This document shows positions 26,903 to 36,718 of a stretch of 64,000 bases of DNA, in pieces. Every line of letters begins with the position of its first letter. Within the stretch, counting starts at the first letter, position 1. The DNA is from Chitinophagales bacterium (GTDB lineage: Bacteria; Bacteroidota; Bacteroidia; Chitinophagales; Chitinophagaceae), in assembly GCA_021323755.1 (NCBI GenBank), contig JAJPKJ010000045.1:101692-165691 (forward strand), given 5' to 3'. Under the pieces are notes generated by a model, which saw only the letters and a list, made by a program, of their open reading frames with translations, had not been told where the DNA came from and did not search any database. A program made the translations under genes and the position numbers.

Positions 26903-27577
26903 ATGGGAATAAAAGTGGCTTTTGTTGATGATAATATGGTGAACCGAAATACATTCGTTCGCAAAGTGCAAAACTTTGATGATCTTGAAATCGCGTTCAT
27001 TGCTCCCAATGGAAGCACCTGCCTGGAACAATTGAAGGAATTATCGCCGGAAAAAATGCCCCAGGTTTTGTTTGTAGATCTGCAAATGCCCAATATGAGC
27101 GGTATTCAGCTGATCCAAATCGCGAAAGTGTTGTATCCTTCTTTGCATTTTATCGTGCTCACCGTTTTTGATGATGATGAAAGAATATTTGAAGCCATTA
27201 AAGCCGGCGCAAATGGTTATTTATTAAAAGATGATAATGCCATTTCGCTGCGCAATGCCATTACCAATTCATTGGATCAGGGCGGTGCGCCCATGAGCCC
27301 CTCCATCGCACGCAAAGCATTTGATATGCTGAGCAAAGCTTCTGTCGCTTCCGTGCAACATGATAAAAGTGAATCCTCGTTCGACAGTTTATTGTCGGAA
27401 AGAGAAAAGGAGATCCTGCAACACACCATAAAAGGTTATAGCCCAAAACAAATCGCCGACACATTATTCATCAGCATTTATACCGTGCGAAAACACATCG
27501 CCAACATTTACGAAAAACTTCATGTGAACAGCAATACACAAGTGATGAATCTTGCCTATAAGAATAAATGGATTTGA
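26903..27577 (+). CDS. LuxR/NarL-type response regulator
   Basis: 224 residues. The receiver domain has the acidic pair at 9-10 (FVDDNM), the phospho-acceptor Asp59 (VLFVDLQMPNMSG) and the conserved Lys in GYLLKDD. The C-terminal GerE/LuxR helix-turn-helix reads LSEREKEILQHTIKGYSPKQ and TVRKHIANIYEKL. It is the obvious partner of the upstream TPR kinase. Targets cannot be read from the sequence. Confidence 0.95.
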   Translation: MGIKVAFVDDNMVNRNTFVRKVQNFDDLEIAFIAPNGSTCLEQLKELSPEKMPQVLFVDLQMPNMSGIQLIQIAKVLYPSLHFIVLTVFDDDERIFEAIKAGANGYLLKDDNAISLRNAITNSLDQGGAPMSPSIARKAFDMLSKASVASVQHDKSESSFDSLLSEREKEILQHTIKGYSPKQIADTLFISIYTVRKHIANIYEKLHVNSNTQVMNLAYKNKWI

Positions 27578-27709
27578 GTTTTTGCCCAAGCTTGATTAAG
27601 GATTTCAATTCCCAGTTATTTCCCCTGTAATCTTGTCATTTTTTGCGAAATTGTACAGTAATTGCAATGTTTGAACATTCAATTTATTTTGTTGTTATAA
27701 GAAACTATT

Positions 27710-29548
27710 ATGAAAAAATTGCTGGTATATCTCAGGCCTTACAAATGGCTGGTCGTTCTTACTTTGATTTTGGCTGCCATTAATATCGGTTTCTCGCTGG
27801 TCGATCCCATCGTTTTCGGAAAACTGATCAATCTTGCAAATGTTCATCAGTCAATTCCGCCGCCGGCAAGTAAATTCACCTGGCATGATTATTTGTTTAT
27901 GAAAATTCATTACACCAATGCCAACAATAAACCAGAGATCCTGTATGGAATTGTTTGGTTATTACTCGCATCCATCACTGTCGCCATGATAAGCCGGCTC
28001 GCAAAAAATTTTCAGGATTATTTTTCAAATGTCATTATTCAAAAATTCGGAGCAAAGGTGTTTACAGACGGACTACAACACGCCATGAAATTGCCTTACC
28101 AGGAGTTTGAAGATCAACGCAGCGGCGAAACGCTTTCTATTCTTACAAAAGTGAGAACAGACGTAGAAAGGTTCATCACCAGCTTTATCAATATTCTTTT
28201 TGGCGTAATCGTAGGGATCGTTTTTGTTTTTGTGTATGCTGCCATTTATATCCATTGGAGCATCCCCATTGCCTATTTGGTCGGGATTTTCTTATTAACC
28301 GCTATCACCAACGTATTAAGCCGTAAAATTAAATCCATTCAAAAGACAATTGTTGCACAAACCAATGCACTCGCCGGTTCAGCAACAGAATCGCTGCGCA
28401 ACATCGAATTGATAAAAAGTCTTGGGCTCACGCACCAGGAAGTAGGTCGTCTTAATAAAAACACATATAAAATTCTTGGTCTAGAACTCACGAAAGTAAA
28501 ACGCATACGAAGCGTAAGCTTTGTGCAGGGCACGATGGTAAATACTTTGCGTCAAGTGATCTTATTTATTTTGATGTGGCTCATTTTTCGCCGATATATG
28601 GATGCAGGACAGTTGGTAACGATGCAGATCTTTTCTTTTTTTATTTTTTCGCCCCTGCAGGAAATCGGAAATATCATTCTCTCCTATCGTGAAGCGGAAG
28701 CATCCTTGAATAATTTTGATGCATTGATGAAAAAAGAACCCGAAACTCAATCCAAAAGCCCGAGGCATCTGGGTAATGTTGAATCTTTGGCTTTTCGCAA
28801 TGTTGTTTTTAAACATCAAACGGCACAACATCATGCCATTGACAATATTAGTTTTGAAGTAAAAACCGGCGAAACCATCGCCTTTGTTGGCCCTTCCGGT
28901 TCCGGCAAAACAACCTTGATGAAACTATTGGTTGGATTATATCGCCCCAAAGAAGGAAATATCCTGTATAATAATCTTGATGAAAATTCCATTCTCTTTG
29001 ATGATCTGAGAAATCAAATTGGTTTTGTAACGCAGGATACCCAATTGTTTTCTGGAACGATCCGTGAAAATTTAATGTTCGTGAACCCCGCTGCAAGCGA
29101 ATCAGACCTGCTCGATGTATTAGCAAAGGCATCATGCACTAATTTATTATCCAGGGCGGAAAAAGGGTTGGATACGATGATCGGGGAAGGCGGCTTGAAA
29201 TTATCCGGTGGAGAAAAACAACGATTATCCATTGCCCGTGCGCTATTACGCAAGCCACATGTATTGATCTTTGATGAAGCCACTTCAGCACTCGATTCAT
29301 TGACGGAAGAAGAAATTACAGAAACAATCCGTGATGTGTCATCGCAAAGAAACCAAATAACGATATTGATTGCGCATCGTTTATCTACAATAATGCATGC
29401 CGACAGGATTTATGTTTTGGAAAAAGGGGAAGTTGCCGAAACGGGAACACATGAAAGTCTGCTCGCAGAAAAAGGTCTGTATTATGCCATGTGGCGCCAG
29501 CAAATTGGAGAAAGAAAGAATATGTCGACAACGAAGGTTGCAGTATAG
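27710..29548 (+). CDS. ABC exporter, fused permease and ATPase
   Basis: 612 residues. Six-helix ABC transmembrane domain (about 1-340), then an ATPase with Walker A GPSGSGKTT (from about 394), a Q-loop (IGFVTQDTQLF), signature LSGGEKQRLS (from about 498), Walker B LIFDEATSALD and the H-loop LIAHRLS. It works as a homodimer or heterodimer exporting lipids, drugs or peptides; the substrate is unknown. The gene stands alone and ends in a clear terminator. Confidence 0.95.
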   Translation: MKKLLVYLRPYKWLVVLTLILAAINIGFSLVDPIVFGKLINLANVHQSIPPPASKFTWHDYLFMKIHYTNANNKPEILYGIVWLLLASITVAMISRLAKNFQDYFSNVIIQKFGAKVFTDGLQHAMKLPYQEFEDQRSGETLSILTKVRTDVERFITSFINILFGVIVGIVFVFVYAAIYIHWSIPIAYLVGIFLLTAITNVLSRKIKSIQKTIVAQTNALAGSATESLRNIELIKSLGLTHQEVGRLNKNTYKILGLELTKVKRIRSVSFVQGTMVNTLRQVILFILMWLIFRRYMDAGQLVTMQIFSFFIFSPLQEIGNIILSYREAEASLNNFDALMKKEPETQSKSPRHLGNVESLAFRNVVFKHQTAQHHAIDNISFEVKTGETIAFVGPSGSGKTTLMKLLVGLYRPKEGNILYNNLDENSILFDDLRNQIGFVTQDTQLFSGTIRENLMFVNPAASESDLLDVLAKASCTNLLSRAEKGLDTMIGEGGLKLSGGEKQRLSIARALLRKPHVLIFDEATSALDSLTEEEITETIRDVSSQRNQITILIAHRLSTIMHADRIYVLEKGEVAETGTHESLLAEKGLYYAMWRQQIGERKNMSTTKVAV

Positions 29549-29579
29549 ACAATTGATATTGGGAATTGATAACAAAGAA

Positions 29580-29618
29580 GACCTATAGGATTTTAAAATT
29601 CTCATAGGTCTTTTTATT
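29580..29618 (+). terminator. Rho-independent terminator of the ABC exporter gene
   Basis: Stem GACCTAT / ATAGGTC (29580-29586 and 29604-29610) extended by partial pairing, followed directly by TTTTTATTTAT. It is 32 bases after the stop codon. Confidence 0.75.
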
Positions 29619-29687
29619 TATAGTTACATTCGCATTTCGTTTGGGCATGGCAGGTAATAATTTTACATTTTATTTTTTACTTTACAA

Positions 29688-30146
29688 ATGTCAATTCAAG
29701 ATAAACCGAACTTCTGGTGGAGCATTTTAACGATGAAATGCCCTCGTTGCCGCAGGGGGAAAATGTTTGAGAATAATAATCCCTGGAATTTGAAAAAAAC
29801 CTTTAGAATGTATGAACATTGTCCGGAGTGCGGACAACGTTACGAATTGGAAGTTGGCTTCTGGTACGGAACAGGGTATGTTAGCTACGCCATTGATGTG
29901 GTCCTCTGTATCATCAGTTTTGTCCTTTGGTGGCTGACTATTGGAATGTCAACAAATGACAATCGTTTTTTTTGGTGGCTGGGGATCAATTGCGTCGGGC
30001 TTTTTTTATTACAGCCGTGGATAACAAGATTGAGTCGTGTCGTGTATTTGTATTTTTTTGTTCACTACGATCCTGATTATAAAAATACCAAAGCAAAGAA
30101 GTTCGATTACCAGTCGGAAGAATACTATACAAAACCTGAAGAGTAA
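29688..30146 (+). CDS. DUF983 membrane protein
   Basis: 152 residues. Two CxxC knuckles at the N-terminus (MKCPRCRRGKMF and EHCPECGQRYELEVG) probably bind zinc; they are followed by FWYGTGYVSYAIDVV and two membrane segments. This is the standard DUF983 architecture. The function is unknown. A strong terminator follows. Confidence 0.93.
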   Translation: MSIQDKPNFWWSILTMKCPRCRRGKMFENNNPWNLKKTFRMYEHCPECGQRYELEVGFWYGTGYVSYAIDVVLCIISFVLWWLTIGMSTNDNRFFWWLGINCVGLFLLQPWITRLSRVVYLYFFVHYDPDYKNTKAKKFDYQSEEYYTKPEE

Positions 30147-30169
30147 AATTAAATGTCATGAATAAAAAA

Positions 30170-30197
30170 ATCCCCGCTTGCGACCGGGGATTTTTTA
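30170..30197 (+). terminator. Rho-independent terminator after the DUF983 gene
   Basis: Stem ATCCCCG / CGGGGAT with loop CTTGCGAC (30170-30191), followed by a T run. A-rich bases on the 5' side make it usable from both directions. Confidence 0.85.
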
Positions 30198-30324
30198 TTT
30201 CCGAAAGTTATGATTTCGGGTTAGTAAGACTCATTTAACGATGAAATGCAGATATTATTATGTAATCAATAAAAGGTCATGCTCCGTGAAGAAAGTTTTA
30301 TTGATCAACTACGATTCATCAATC

Positions 30325-32859
30325 TCAGTTCGTTTCTTTTTCTTTCAAATTAAAATTGAGCGGGAAGTCTAATTTGAAAGAAATATTTCTTCCCATATTG
30401 TGAATGCCGTGCGCCGGATCGGTATCATCAGGTCCGTATAGAAAATACTTTAACCTGCTTAGATGATCAAAGTAAGCGACGTCAAAAATATTATTAGCCA
30501 TCACATAAATATTCACAATTGTTTTTCCTTTTTTATTCGCAATGGCACCGCCAAAACCCGCATTAATTAAGGTATAGCCAGGCGTGGGCGTTTCTGTTCC
30601 ATAAGCCGTGTAGGCCCGGTTTTGCGTTGCATACCATGCAGCCTGAACTTTTATAAAAAGGTTTTTCAGGCTTTCGTGTTCTTTATTGTCAAAATTATAT
30701 CGCAGTTCAGAAATTCCATGAACAGGCGAAATGAATGGAAGATATTTATTACTGTCTGTAAGGAGTTTTGAAGGGATTCCTTTATTAAGTGCATATACAG
30801 CAGAAAAGCTATTTTCAAAATGCAGTTGTTTAACAGGATGAATGTCTATACTCAATTCTCCGCCATACGATTCTGCTTTCCCTTGTTGAAATTTATATGC
30901 AGGAACTCCGAGTAATATCGAATCACCACCAAACACGCTTTGCAATTTTTGATTGAAGATGTAATTGGAAATCTCATTATTGAAAATGCTGAGATCAATT
31001 ACAATATATTTTGAAGCATAGGTCGTACCAATATCTTCCTGCAAACTGAATTCAGGTTTGAAATCAGGATTACCGATCTGGAAAAACCCGGTTCCCGGAT
31101 GAACGCCATTCGCAGAAATTTCAGAGATATTGGGAGCTCGATAACCGCGGGAAATATTTGCTTTTAAAGAAAAACGGTCAGTAAAGTTGTAGGTAGCACC
31201 AGCGCTTCCTGAAAAACCAGAGAAAACATGGCTGTAATTACTGAATGGTTTATCCGCGCCAACCGTATCTGCCCCAAAAACTGGATTTGTTATCAAAGTT
31301 GCCGGATCTGTTTTCGTGTATAGCTCACTGTTATGAAAAGATCGGCTATCAAAACGAACGCCGCCGGAGATATCTAATTTATTAATTGTTTTTTTCGCCA
31401 TGGCAAATGGCCCGATATCAAACTGATGATAGGAAGGAATGACAAATTCAGTTCCTTTTGTTACATCGTTGGTTTGATACATTCCATTAATGCCTGTTGA
31501 AATATTCCATCCTTTGAATTCCGGGAAATAATATTTCACATCATAGGAATATGTATTGAGTTGCAAAAACAAGCCGGCTACATCCTGGAATGGAACTTCA
31601 GGGTGACTGAATTCGCGGCGAATACTTCTTTGCAATCCGAGGTTAACAATAAGGTGGCTATTCCCTATTGCAAAATTATTGGTGAAGTACGCGCGATAAT
31701 GTTGAACATGCTGATGAAGCACGGTCATCTTATAAGAGGTCAATTCAGATTTTGGAACAACGGGTCTTGGCAAGGTATCCGCTTCTGTATTTTGATAAGT
31801 GAATTGCCCCAGAGAATCGCGGCTCCCATCGGGGATTTCCTGCTGATCATCAAACAAAGAAAGATTAAGATGCGAATAGCCCCAGCTTTTATGCAATCCC
31901 AGGGAAACATTGGCATCAGTCTCATTGAAAGCGGTGTTGTACACGCGTCCATCAATCTTGTTCTGATAATTTGTAGCTTCTTTATGCGAAATTCTTCCCA
32001 TCCATTCAAATCCATTATTTGTTGCGCCCAACATGGCGGACCCGCCAAACATTCCGTTATTGGTCTGATATTCTGCTGTGATATCACCGATCATTTTTCC
32101 TTCCGCTGCCGGTTGAACCGGAATAAGGTTTACCACTCCTGCCAGTGCATCTGAACCGTAAGTTAAACTTGCCGGACCTTTTACCACTTCAACTCTGTCA
32201 ATTCCATATTGATCAACCTCAATGCCGTGCTCATCTCCCCATTGCTGTCCTTCTTGTCGCACACCATCAAACAAAGTGAGCACGCGATTATAACCCAATC
32301 CGCGTATAAACGGTTTGGAAACATTTGGTCCTGTTGTAACTGCTGTAACTCCGGGAACTTTTGCAATAGCATCAATAATATTTGTGCCGATATTCGTCAC
32401 GAGATAATCGTGCGTAACAGAAACGATCGGCACGGGACTTCTTTTTATTTGCGTAGCTTTTGATAATCCGGTAACCACCACCGGACTTTCTTCAACATAT
32501 TCATCTGTCAATTCAAAGTTGGCAATAGTCTCTCCTTTAATAAAAATATTTTTGGTGATCGTCTTGTAACCGATTGAATGTACTTCGAGAAGATATGATC
32601 CTGTTGGTAATTTTCTAAAAGAATAATTGCCGCCTGAATCGGCGACAGCGCCGAGTTTTAGATCGGCAATATAAACAGATGTTCCGGGCAGCGCGTTGCC
32701 TTTGTTCTTTTCAATAATTTTTCCAGATAATGATCCTCCATTTGAAATACGTACTGCTATTGGTTTTTGTGCAACCGTGGTATCCTGTGAAATTGCCCGC
32801 TCATAAAAGAATAGAATAAAAAGAACAGCTATTGATTGATAAGCTTTGTATCGCTTCAT
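30325..32859 (-). CDS. TonB-dependent receptor with CarboxypepD_reg-like domain, probably metal-related
   Basis: 844 residues. Signal peptide to about 25 (ending RAISQ). Carboxypeptidase-like regulatory domain (about 43-125: ISNGGSLSGKIIEKNKGNAL, then TGSYLLEVHSIGYKT). Plug domain (about 140-255: GVTAVTTGPNVSKPFIRGLG and VEVVKGPASLTYGSDALAG). The remaining sequence is a 22-strand type barrel ending in strands typical of the family. The plug sequence RQEGQQWGDEHGIEVDQYG resembles that of zinc/copper receptors such as the ZnuD group. It lies downstream of the small Cys/His protein gene in the same direction; together they suggest metal or metallophore uptake. Confidence 0.92.
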   Translation of the reverse strand: MKRYKAYQSIAVLFILFFYERAISQDTTVAQKPIAVRISNGGSLSGKIIEKNKGNALPGTSVYIADLKLGAVADSGGNYSFRKLPTGSYLLEVHSIGYKTITKNIFIKGETIANFELTDEYVEESPVVVTGLSKATQIKRSPVPIVSVTHDYLVTNIGTNIIDAIAKVPGVTAVTTGPNVSKPFIRGLGYNRVLTLFDGVRQEGQQWGDEHGIEVDQYGIDRVEVVKGPASLTYGSDALAGVVNLIPVQPAAEGKMIGDITAEYQTNNGMFGGSAMLGATNNGFEWMGRISHKEATNYQNKIDGRVYNTAFNETDANVSLGLHKSWGYSHLNLSLFDDQQEIPDGSRDSLGQFTYQNTEADTLPRPVVPKSELTSYKMTVLHQHVQHYRAYFTNNFAIGNSHLIVNLGLQRSIRREFSHPEVPFQDVAGLFLQLNTYSYDVKYYFPEFKGWNISTGINGMYQTNDVTKGTEFVIPSYHQFDIGPFAMAKKTINKLDISGGVRFDSRSFHNSELYTKTDPATLITNPVFGADTVGADKPFSNYSHVFSGFSGSAGATYNFTDRFSLKANISRGYRAPNISEISANGVHPGTGFFQIGNPDFKPEFSLQEDIGTTYASKYIVIDLSIFNNEISNYIFNQKLQSVFGGDSILLGVPAYKFQQGKAESYGGELSIDIHPVKQLHFENSFSAVYALNKGIPSKLLTDSNKYLPFISPVHGISELRYNFDNKEHESLKNLFIKVQAAWYATQNRAYTAYGTETPTPGYTLINAGFGGAIANKKGKTIVNIYVMANNIFDVAYFDHLSRLKYFLYGPDDTDPAHGIHNMGRNISFKLDFPLNFNLKEKETN

Positions 32860-32953
32860 AAATGATTTTTAAAATTCACTGCAATGATGATTAAACTTAA
32901 TGATTGAATTGCCTGAGGACAGGCCAAATCGAAGTTTTTAATTCAGAAAAACA

Positions 32954-33292
32954 TCATACAAGGCAAGGAGGTCCGCGAGGTGCCGCATAGAATTGATCAA
33001 TAGAAATAAGATCATTTACTTCTTTATTGATGGGTAATGAAAATAATAAAGGGATTATTATTTCAGGAGCAATATGATTATTGACAAATGGGGATTCAAC
33101 AACTAGATTATCACAACTGCAATTAAATCCGGCAACATTAAGCTTTGCCGTGTTTCCGAAATTAGATTTAAGCGGTACGTCTTTGTGATTGGCAACAAGA
33201 TTGTGCAGTATTATTTTTGGAGTAACGCTAAATGCAAAAAGAATGAGCATTAGCGCTGCCAATAATTTTTTTATGACTTGATTTTTTCCCAA
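32954..33292 (-). CDS. Small exported Cys/His protein with C-terminal RGPP, TonB-receptor partner
   Basis: 112 residues. N-terminal membrane or signal segment (about 8-26). The middle has HNLVANHKDV and NCSCDNLVVESPF, offering two Cys and several His as metal ligands, and the C-terminus reads APRGPPCLV. As I recall, small proteins with this design (an H(D/N)LxAxHKD region, CxCD and a terminal RGPP) occur next to metal-related TonB receptors across Bacteroidota, much as DUF2946 proteins do in Proteobacteria. It is the promoter-proximal gene of a two-gene unit with the receptor, 94 bases upstream. Confidence 0.75.
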   Translation of the reverse strand: MGKNQVIKKLLAALMLILFAFSVTPKIILHNLVANHKDVPLKSNFGNTAKLNVAGFNCSCDNLVVESPFVNNHIAPEIIIPLLFSLPINKEVNDLISIDQFYAAPRGPPCLV

Positions 33293-33456
33293 ATTGATTT
33301 GCTACAGTGTTGCAAATTACTTTTTTTATTTGATAGATCAGGGATTATAATGATGAATGACGTTAAAATTGAAACCGAAGTTCAAAGTACCTGTGCCGAT
33401 GAGAAGATTCCGAGGCAAACGGCTTGACAGAACCATAGAGGATTGTATCAGAATGC

Positions 33457-34635
33457 TCAACTCAGATTCTCAATCACTCCGGCAATTCCCTGGCCGCCGC
33501 CAACACAAGCAGTTACGATCCCGTATTTTTTATTAAGGCGTTTCATGTCGTGGGTGATCTGTATGGTCAGTTTTGTGCCGGTGCAGCCAAGCGGATGACC
33601 AAGCGCAATAGCCCCTCCATTAATATTAACAATATCGGTATTCAATTCTAATTTTCTAATTACTGCCAAGGCTTGTGATGCGAATGCTTCATTCAACTCA
33701 ATGAGATCGATTTGACCGAGATTCATGTTCGCCTGCTTCAATGCTTTTGGAACTGCTTCAATCGGCCCGATGCCCATAATACGTGGATGTACACCCGCAC
33801 TTGCACAGGCAACCAACCGAGCGAGGGGCTTTAATCCCAACTCATTCATCATCTTCTCTCCCATTACAATAACAAAAGCTGCGCCGTCGCTTGTTTGTGA
33901 AGAGTTACCCGCAGTCACGCTACCACCCGCCGCAAAAACAGGTTTTAGTTTTGCCAATGCGGCTAATGACGTATCCGCGCGCGGACCCTCATCCGTATCA
34001 ACCACAAAATTCTTTTTTTGTTTTTTTCCTTTTGCATCAACATACACTTCGTCAACATTGATTGGCAAAATGCCAGTTTTAAAATATCCGTTCTTAATGG
34101 CGTTGATCGCTTTTTGATGTGAATTAAATGAAAACGCATCCTGGTCTTCGCGATTGACATTATATTCCTTTGCAACTGCTTCTGCGGTCAGTCCCATGCT
34201 GAGATAATAATCCGGTTCTTCCGATGCAATGGAATAAGCAGGGACGGTTTTCCACCCAGCCGTTGGAACCATCGTCATACTTTCTGTACCGCCTGCGATG
34301 ATGCATTCCGCCTGTCCGCTGCGAATTTTTGCCGTGGCAATGGCAATGGTCTCCAATCCGCTGGCACAATAACGATTCACTGTTACTCCGGGTGCATGGA
34401 TGCCAACCGCACGCGCAGCAATGATGCGACCAACTTGTAACCCTTGCTCCGCCTCAGGCACAGCATTCCCCACAATTACGTCATCCACTTTTTTTGCATC
34501 GAGTTGTGGAACTGACCCAAGCAATGCCTTAATAACGGTTACCGCTAAATCATCCGGGCGATAAAAACGAAAGCCACCACGTTTTGATTTACCCACTGCT
34601 GTACGATAACCGGCAACGATATATGCTTCCTGCAT
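33457..34635 (-). CDS. Acetyl-CoA C-acyltransferase (thiolase)
   Basis: 392 residues, full-length thiolase. The nucleophilic Cys90 lies in VNRYCASGLE, the catalytic His in GAIALGHPLGCTGTK, and the second Cys in TACVGGGQG. It makes or cleaves beta-ketoacyl-CoA, in fatty acid beta-oxidation or in acetoacetyl-CoA formation. No hydroxyacyl-CoA dehydrogenase gene is adjacent, so the exact chain-length role is open. Confidence 0.95.
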   Translation of the reverse strand: MQEAYIVAGYRTAVGKSKRGGFRFYRPDDLAVTVIKALLGSVPQLDAKKVDDVIVGNAVPEAEQGLQVGRIIAARAVGIHAPGVTVNRYCASGLETIAIATAKIRSGQAECIIAGGTESMTMVPTAGWKTVPAYSIASEEPDYYLSMGLTAEAVAKEYNVNREDQDAFSFNSHQKAINAIKNGYFKTGILPINVDEVYVDAKGKKQKKNFVVDTDEGPRADTSLAALAKLKPVFAAGGSVTAGNSSQTSDGAAFVIVMGEKMMNELGLKPLARLVACASAGVHPRIMGIGPIEAVPKALKQANMNLGQIDLIELNEAFASQALAVIRKLELNTDIVNINGGAIALGHPLGCTGTKLTIQITHDMKRLNKKYGIVTACVGGGQGIAGVIENLS

Positions 34636-34975
34636 AAAAAGAATTTAAATTTAGATTGATAACAAACGAAGAACTTGTTTGGTTGTCTATGCAACTTTCT
34701 ATATCAAAGATAAAAATTTCCGTGGAGATTTTAGAGAAGGTCAGGAATTGGATAATGCGTAAGTTTTAAAATTTATCATTTTTTTATGCTGCCCGTGATC
34801 GTGATTGCGTTTAGTCCCAACCTGTTAAAAAGATGATTTTATTATAATCCAAACCAATCGCTAAAGTATCAATGTCCTCAATGCGCATAAACTTTTAATC
34901 AAACCCGCTTGTATTGCACGTGTAATGCAAAGTAATTTGTAAATCTTCAGTCGGATCTCAAATTAAACTGCTGTC
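34636..34975. other. 340-base intergenic region, nothing recognised
   Basis: It should hold the promoter of the leftward thiolase gene and the 3' end of the NTF2-like gene transcript. I see no RNA gene, terminator or repeat. Confidence 0.4.
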
Positions 34976-35413
34976 TTATTTAGTGATAAGCGGAGTTACT
35001 TGTGCAGAAACAGCTTGCCAAATCTTTTCTTTTTTCAGGTATACGTCTTGATAACAATTTTTCCCGGTCATCTCTTTTCCGTCTATCATGTATTTGAATG
35101 TTTGCCAGCAGCTGACAATTCCTACGTTCGGTGTTATGATTCTAATCTCAACAGAATCGATGGTGAGTGAAGTAAACTTTATGGTGGAGGATGCTACCAT
35201 GGAAATATTATCCTTCTTGGTAAGCTTATTTCCCGAAGGATTAACCATCAAAAAATCTTCAGAAAGAATTTTTGAAAGCGTTGCCGTGTCCTTTTTAACG
35301 ATGGAATTCCCAAAATCTTGATTCAGCTTCTTCAGTATATCTATATCAGTAGATTGCGCAATTATGTTTTGAGATACATTGAGGAGGAAAATGCAAAAAA
35401 GTATTTTACTCAT
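34976..35413 (-). CDS. Secreted NTF2-like (DUF4440/SnoaL-type) protein
   Basis: 145 residues. Short signal peptide (SKILFCIFLLNVSQNIIAQ). The domain reads LKKLNQDFGNSIVKKDTATL, LSEDFLMVNPSGNKLTKK and QDVYLKKEKIWQAVSAQVTP, the DUF4440 pattern of a cone-shaped ligand-binding fold. It is probably periplasmic; activity unknown. Confidence 0.85.
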   Translation of the reverse strand: MSKILFCIFLLNVSQNIIAQSTDIDILKKLNQDFGNSIVKKDTATLSKILSEDFLMVNPSGNKLTKKDNISMVASSTIKFTSLTIDSVEIRIITPNVGIVSCWQTFKYMIDGKEMTGKNCYQDVYLKKEKIWQAVSAQVTPLITK

Positions 35414-35614
35414 GTTGTAAATGTTTTTCTTTTACTAAATCTGATTCATACGGCATTGCGGGTGGTGGGCAAACTGATTTGTCAATTTTTACAAAGTTAT
35501 AGTAAACGAGAGGAATCATTACTAACACTAACCAACAACCGAAAACAATACGCTCAATAAAGTTTTGGGGCACCGGGGCCTTCCAATCGAGGCTGCATAC
35601 ATAAAAAACTGACG

Positions 35615-35622
35615 TATCTTTG
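35615..35622 (+). promoter_or_regulatory. -7 element of the pyrD promoter
   Basis: TATCTTTG matches TAnnTTTG. It lies eight bases before the pyrD ATG at 35631, so the transcript would be nearly leaderless. A convincing -33 TTTG at the right distance is not seen. Confidence 0.5.
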
Positions 35623-35630
35623 CAAAGATC

Positions 35631-36680
35631 ATGTACAAGCTGCTTCGCAACATTTTATTTTTATTTCCTGCAGAAAGTGTGCATCACTTTTCGATGAAAA
35701 GTCTGAAGCTTATCTGCAAGGTCGGCTTTCTAAAGAAATTGATTGCTTCACAATTCACCATTAATGATCAACGGTTCACCAAAGAATTATTTGGATTGAG
35801 TTTCAAAAACCCGATCGGGCTGGGCGCCGGATTTGACAAAAACGCAGTTTATCTTAATGAACTCGAAACATTGGGTTTTGGATTTGTAGAAATAGGAACT
35901 GTAACACCCTTGCCGCAGGCCGGAAATGATAAACCCAGGCTTTTTCGACTAAAAAAAGATAAAGCCCTTATCAATCGCATGGGGTTTAATAATGATGGCG
36001 CAAAAGTGATCGCGGATAGACTTCGCGAATGGGCATTGGTGAATAGACAATCGAATATTCATCATCCCCCTCTGATCATCGGTGGAAATATTGGAAAGAA
36101 TAAGATAACGGCTAATGAAGATGCATGGAAGGACTATGAGATTTGTTTTCGGGAATTATTTGACTGCGTTGATTATTTTGTGGTGAATGTGAGCTCGCCA
36201 AATACCCCGGGTCTGCGCGAACTCCAGGATAAAGATTCGCTTAAAAAAATTCTCTCTAATCTCCAACACATTAATCGCGCACAAAAAAATACCAGGCCTC
36301 TATTATTAAAAATTGCACCGGATCTAAATCTTGCACAAGTCGATGATGTAATTTCTCTTGCAAAAGAAATTCCACTCGACGGATTGATAGTAGCGAATAC
36401 CACCATTGAAAGAGACAAACTACAAACCACAAAAGACAGACTGCAAAGTATTGGTGCTGGCGGATTGAGCGGCGCGCCACTAAGAGAGAAGTCCACCGAA
36501 ATGGTGAAATACATTAAGGAAAATTCGAATGGCGCAATCACCATTATTGCTTCAGGCGGGATATTTAATACAGATGATGCAAAAGAAAAAATAAATGCAG
36601 GCGCTTCATTACTGCAGTTGTGGACAGGTTTTATTTACGAAGGCCCTGCCATAGTGAAAAAGATCCTGAAACAAATGTGA
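35631..36680 (+). CDS. pyrD: Dihydroorotate dehydrogenase (quinone), class 2
   Basis: 349 residues. The N-terminal amphipathic region typical of class 2 enzymes (YKLLRNILFLFPAESVHHFS) mediates membrane and quinone contact. FMN-binding and active-site sequences are present: GLGAGFDKNAVYLNELE, EIGTVTPLPQAGNDKPRLFR, NRMGFNN, and VNVSSPNTPGLRELQ with the catalytic Ser, then LLLKIAPDL. It oxidises dihydroorotate to orotate in pyrimidine synthesis, using menaquinone. Monocistronic. Confidence 0.97.
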   Translation: MYKLLRNILFLFPAESVHHFSMKSLKLICKVGFLKKLIASQFTINDQRFTKELFGLSFKNPIGLGAGFDKNAVYLNELETLGFGFVEIGTVTPLPQAGNDKPRLFRLKKDKALINRMGFNNDGAKVIADRLREWALVNRQSNIHHPPLIIGGNIGKNKITANEDAWKDYEICFRELFDCVDYFVVNVSSPNTPGLRELQDKDSLKKILSNLQHINRAQKNTRPLLLKIAPDLNLAQVDDVISLAKEIPLDGLIVANTTIERDKLQTTKDRLQSIGAGGLSGAPLREKSTEMVKYIKENSNGAITIIASGGIFNTDDAKEKINAGASLLQLWTGFIYEGPAIVKKILKQM

Positions 36681-36718
36681 TAACTAAATTCCGGAATCAA
36701 TCTCGTCAGTTGCATATT

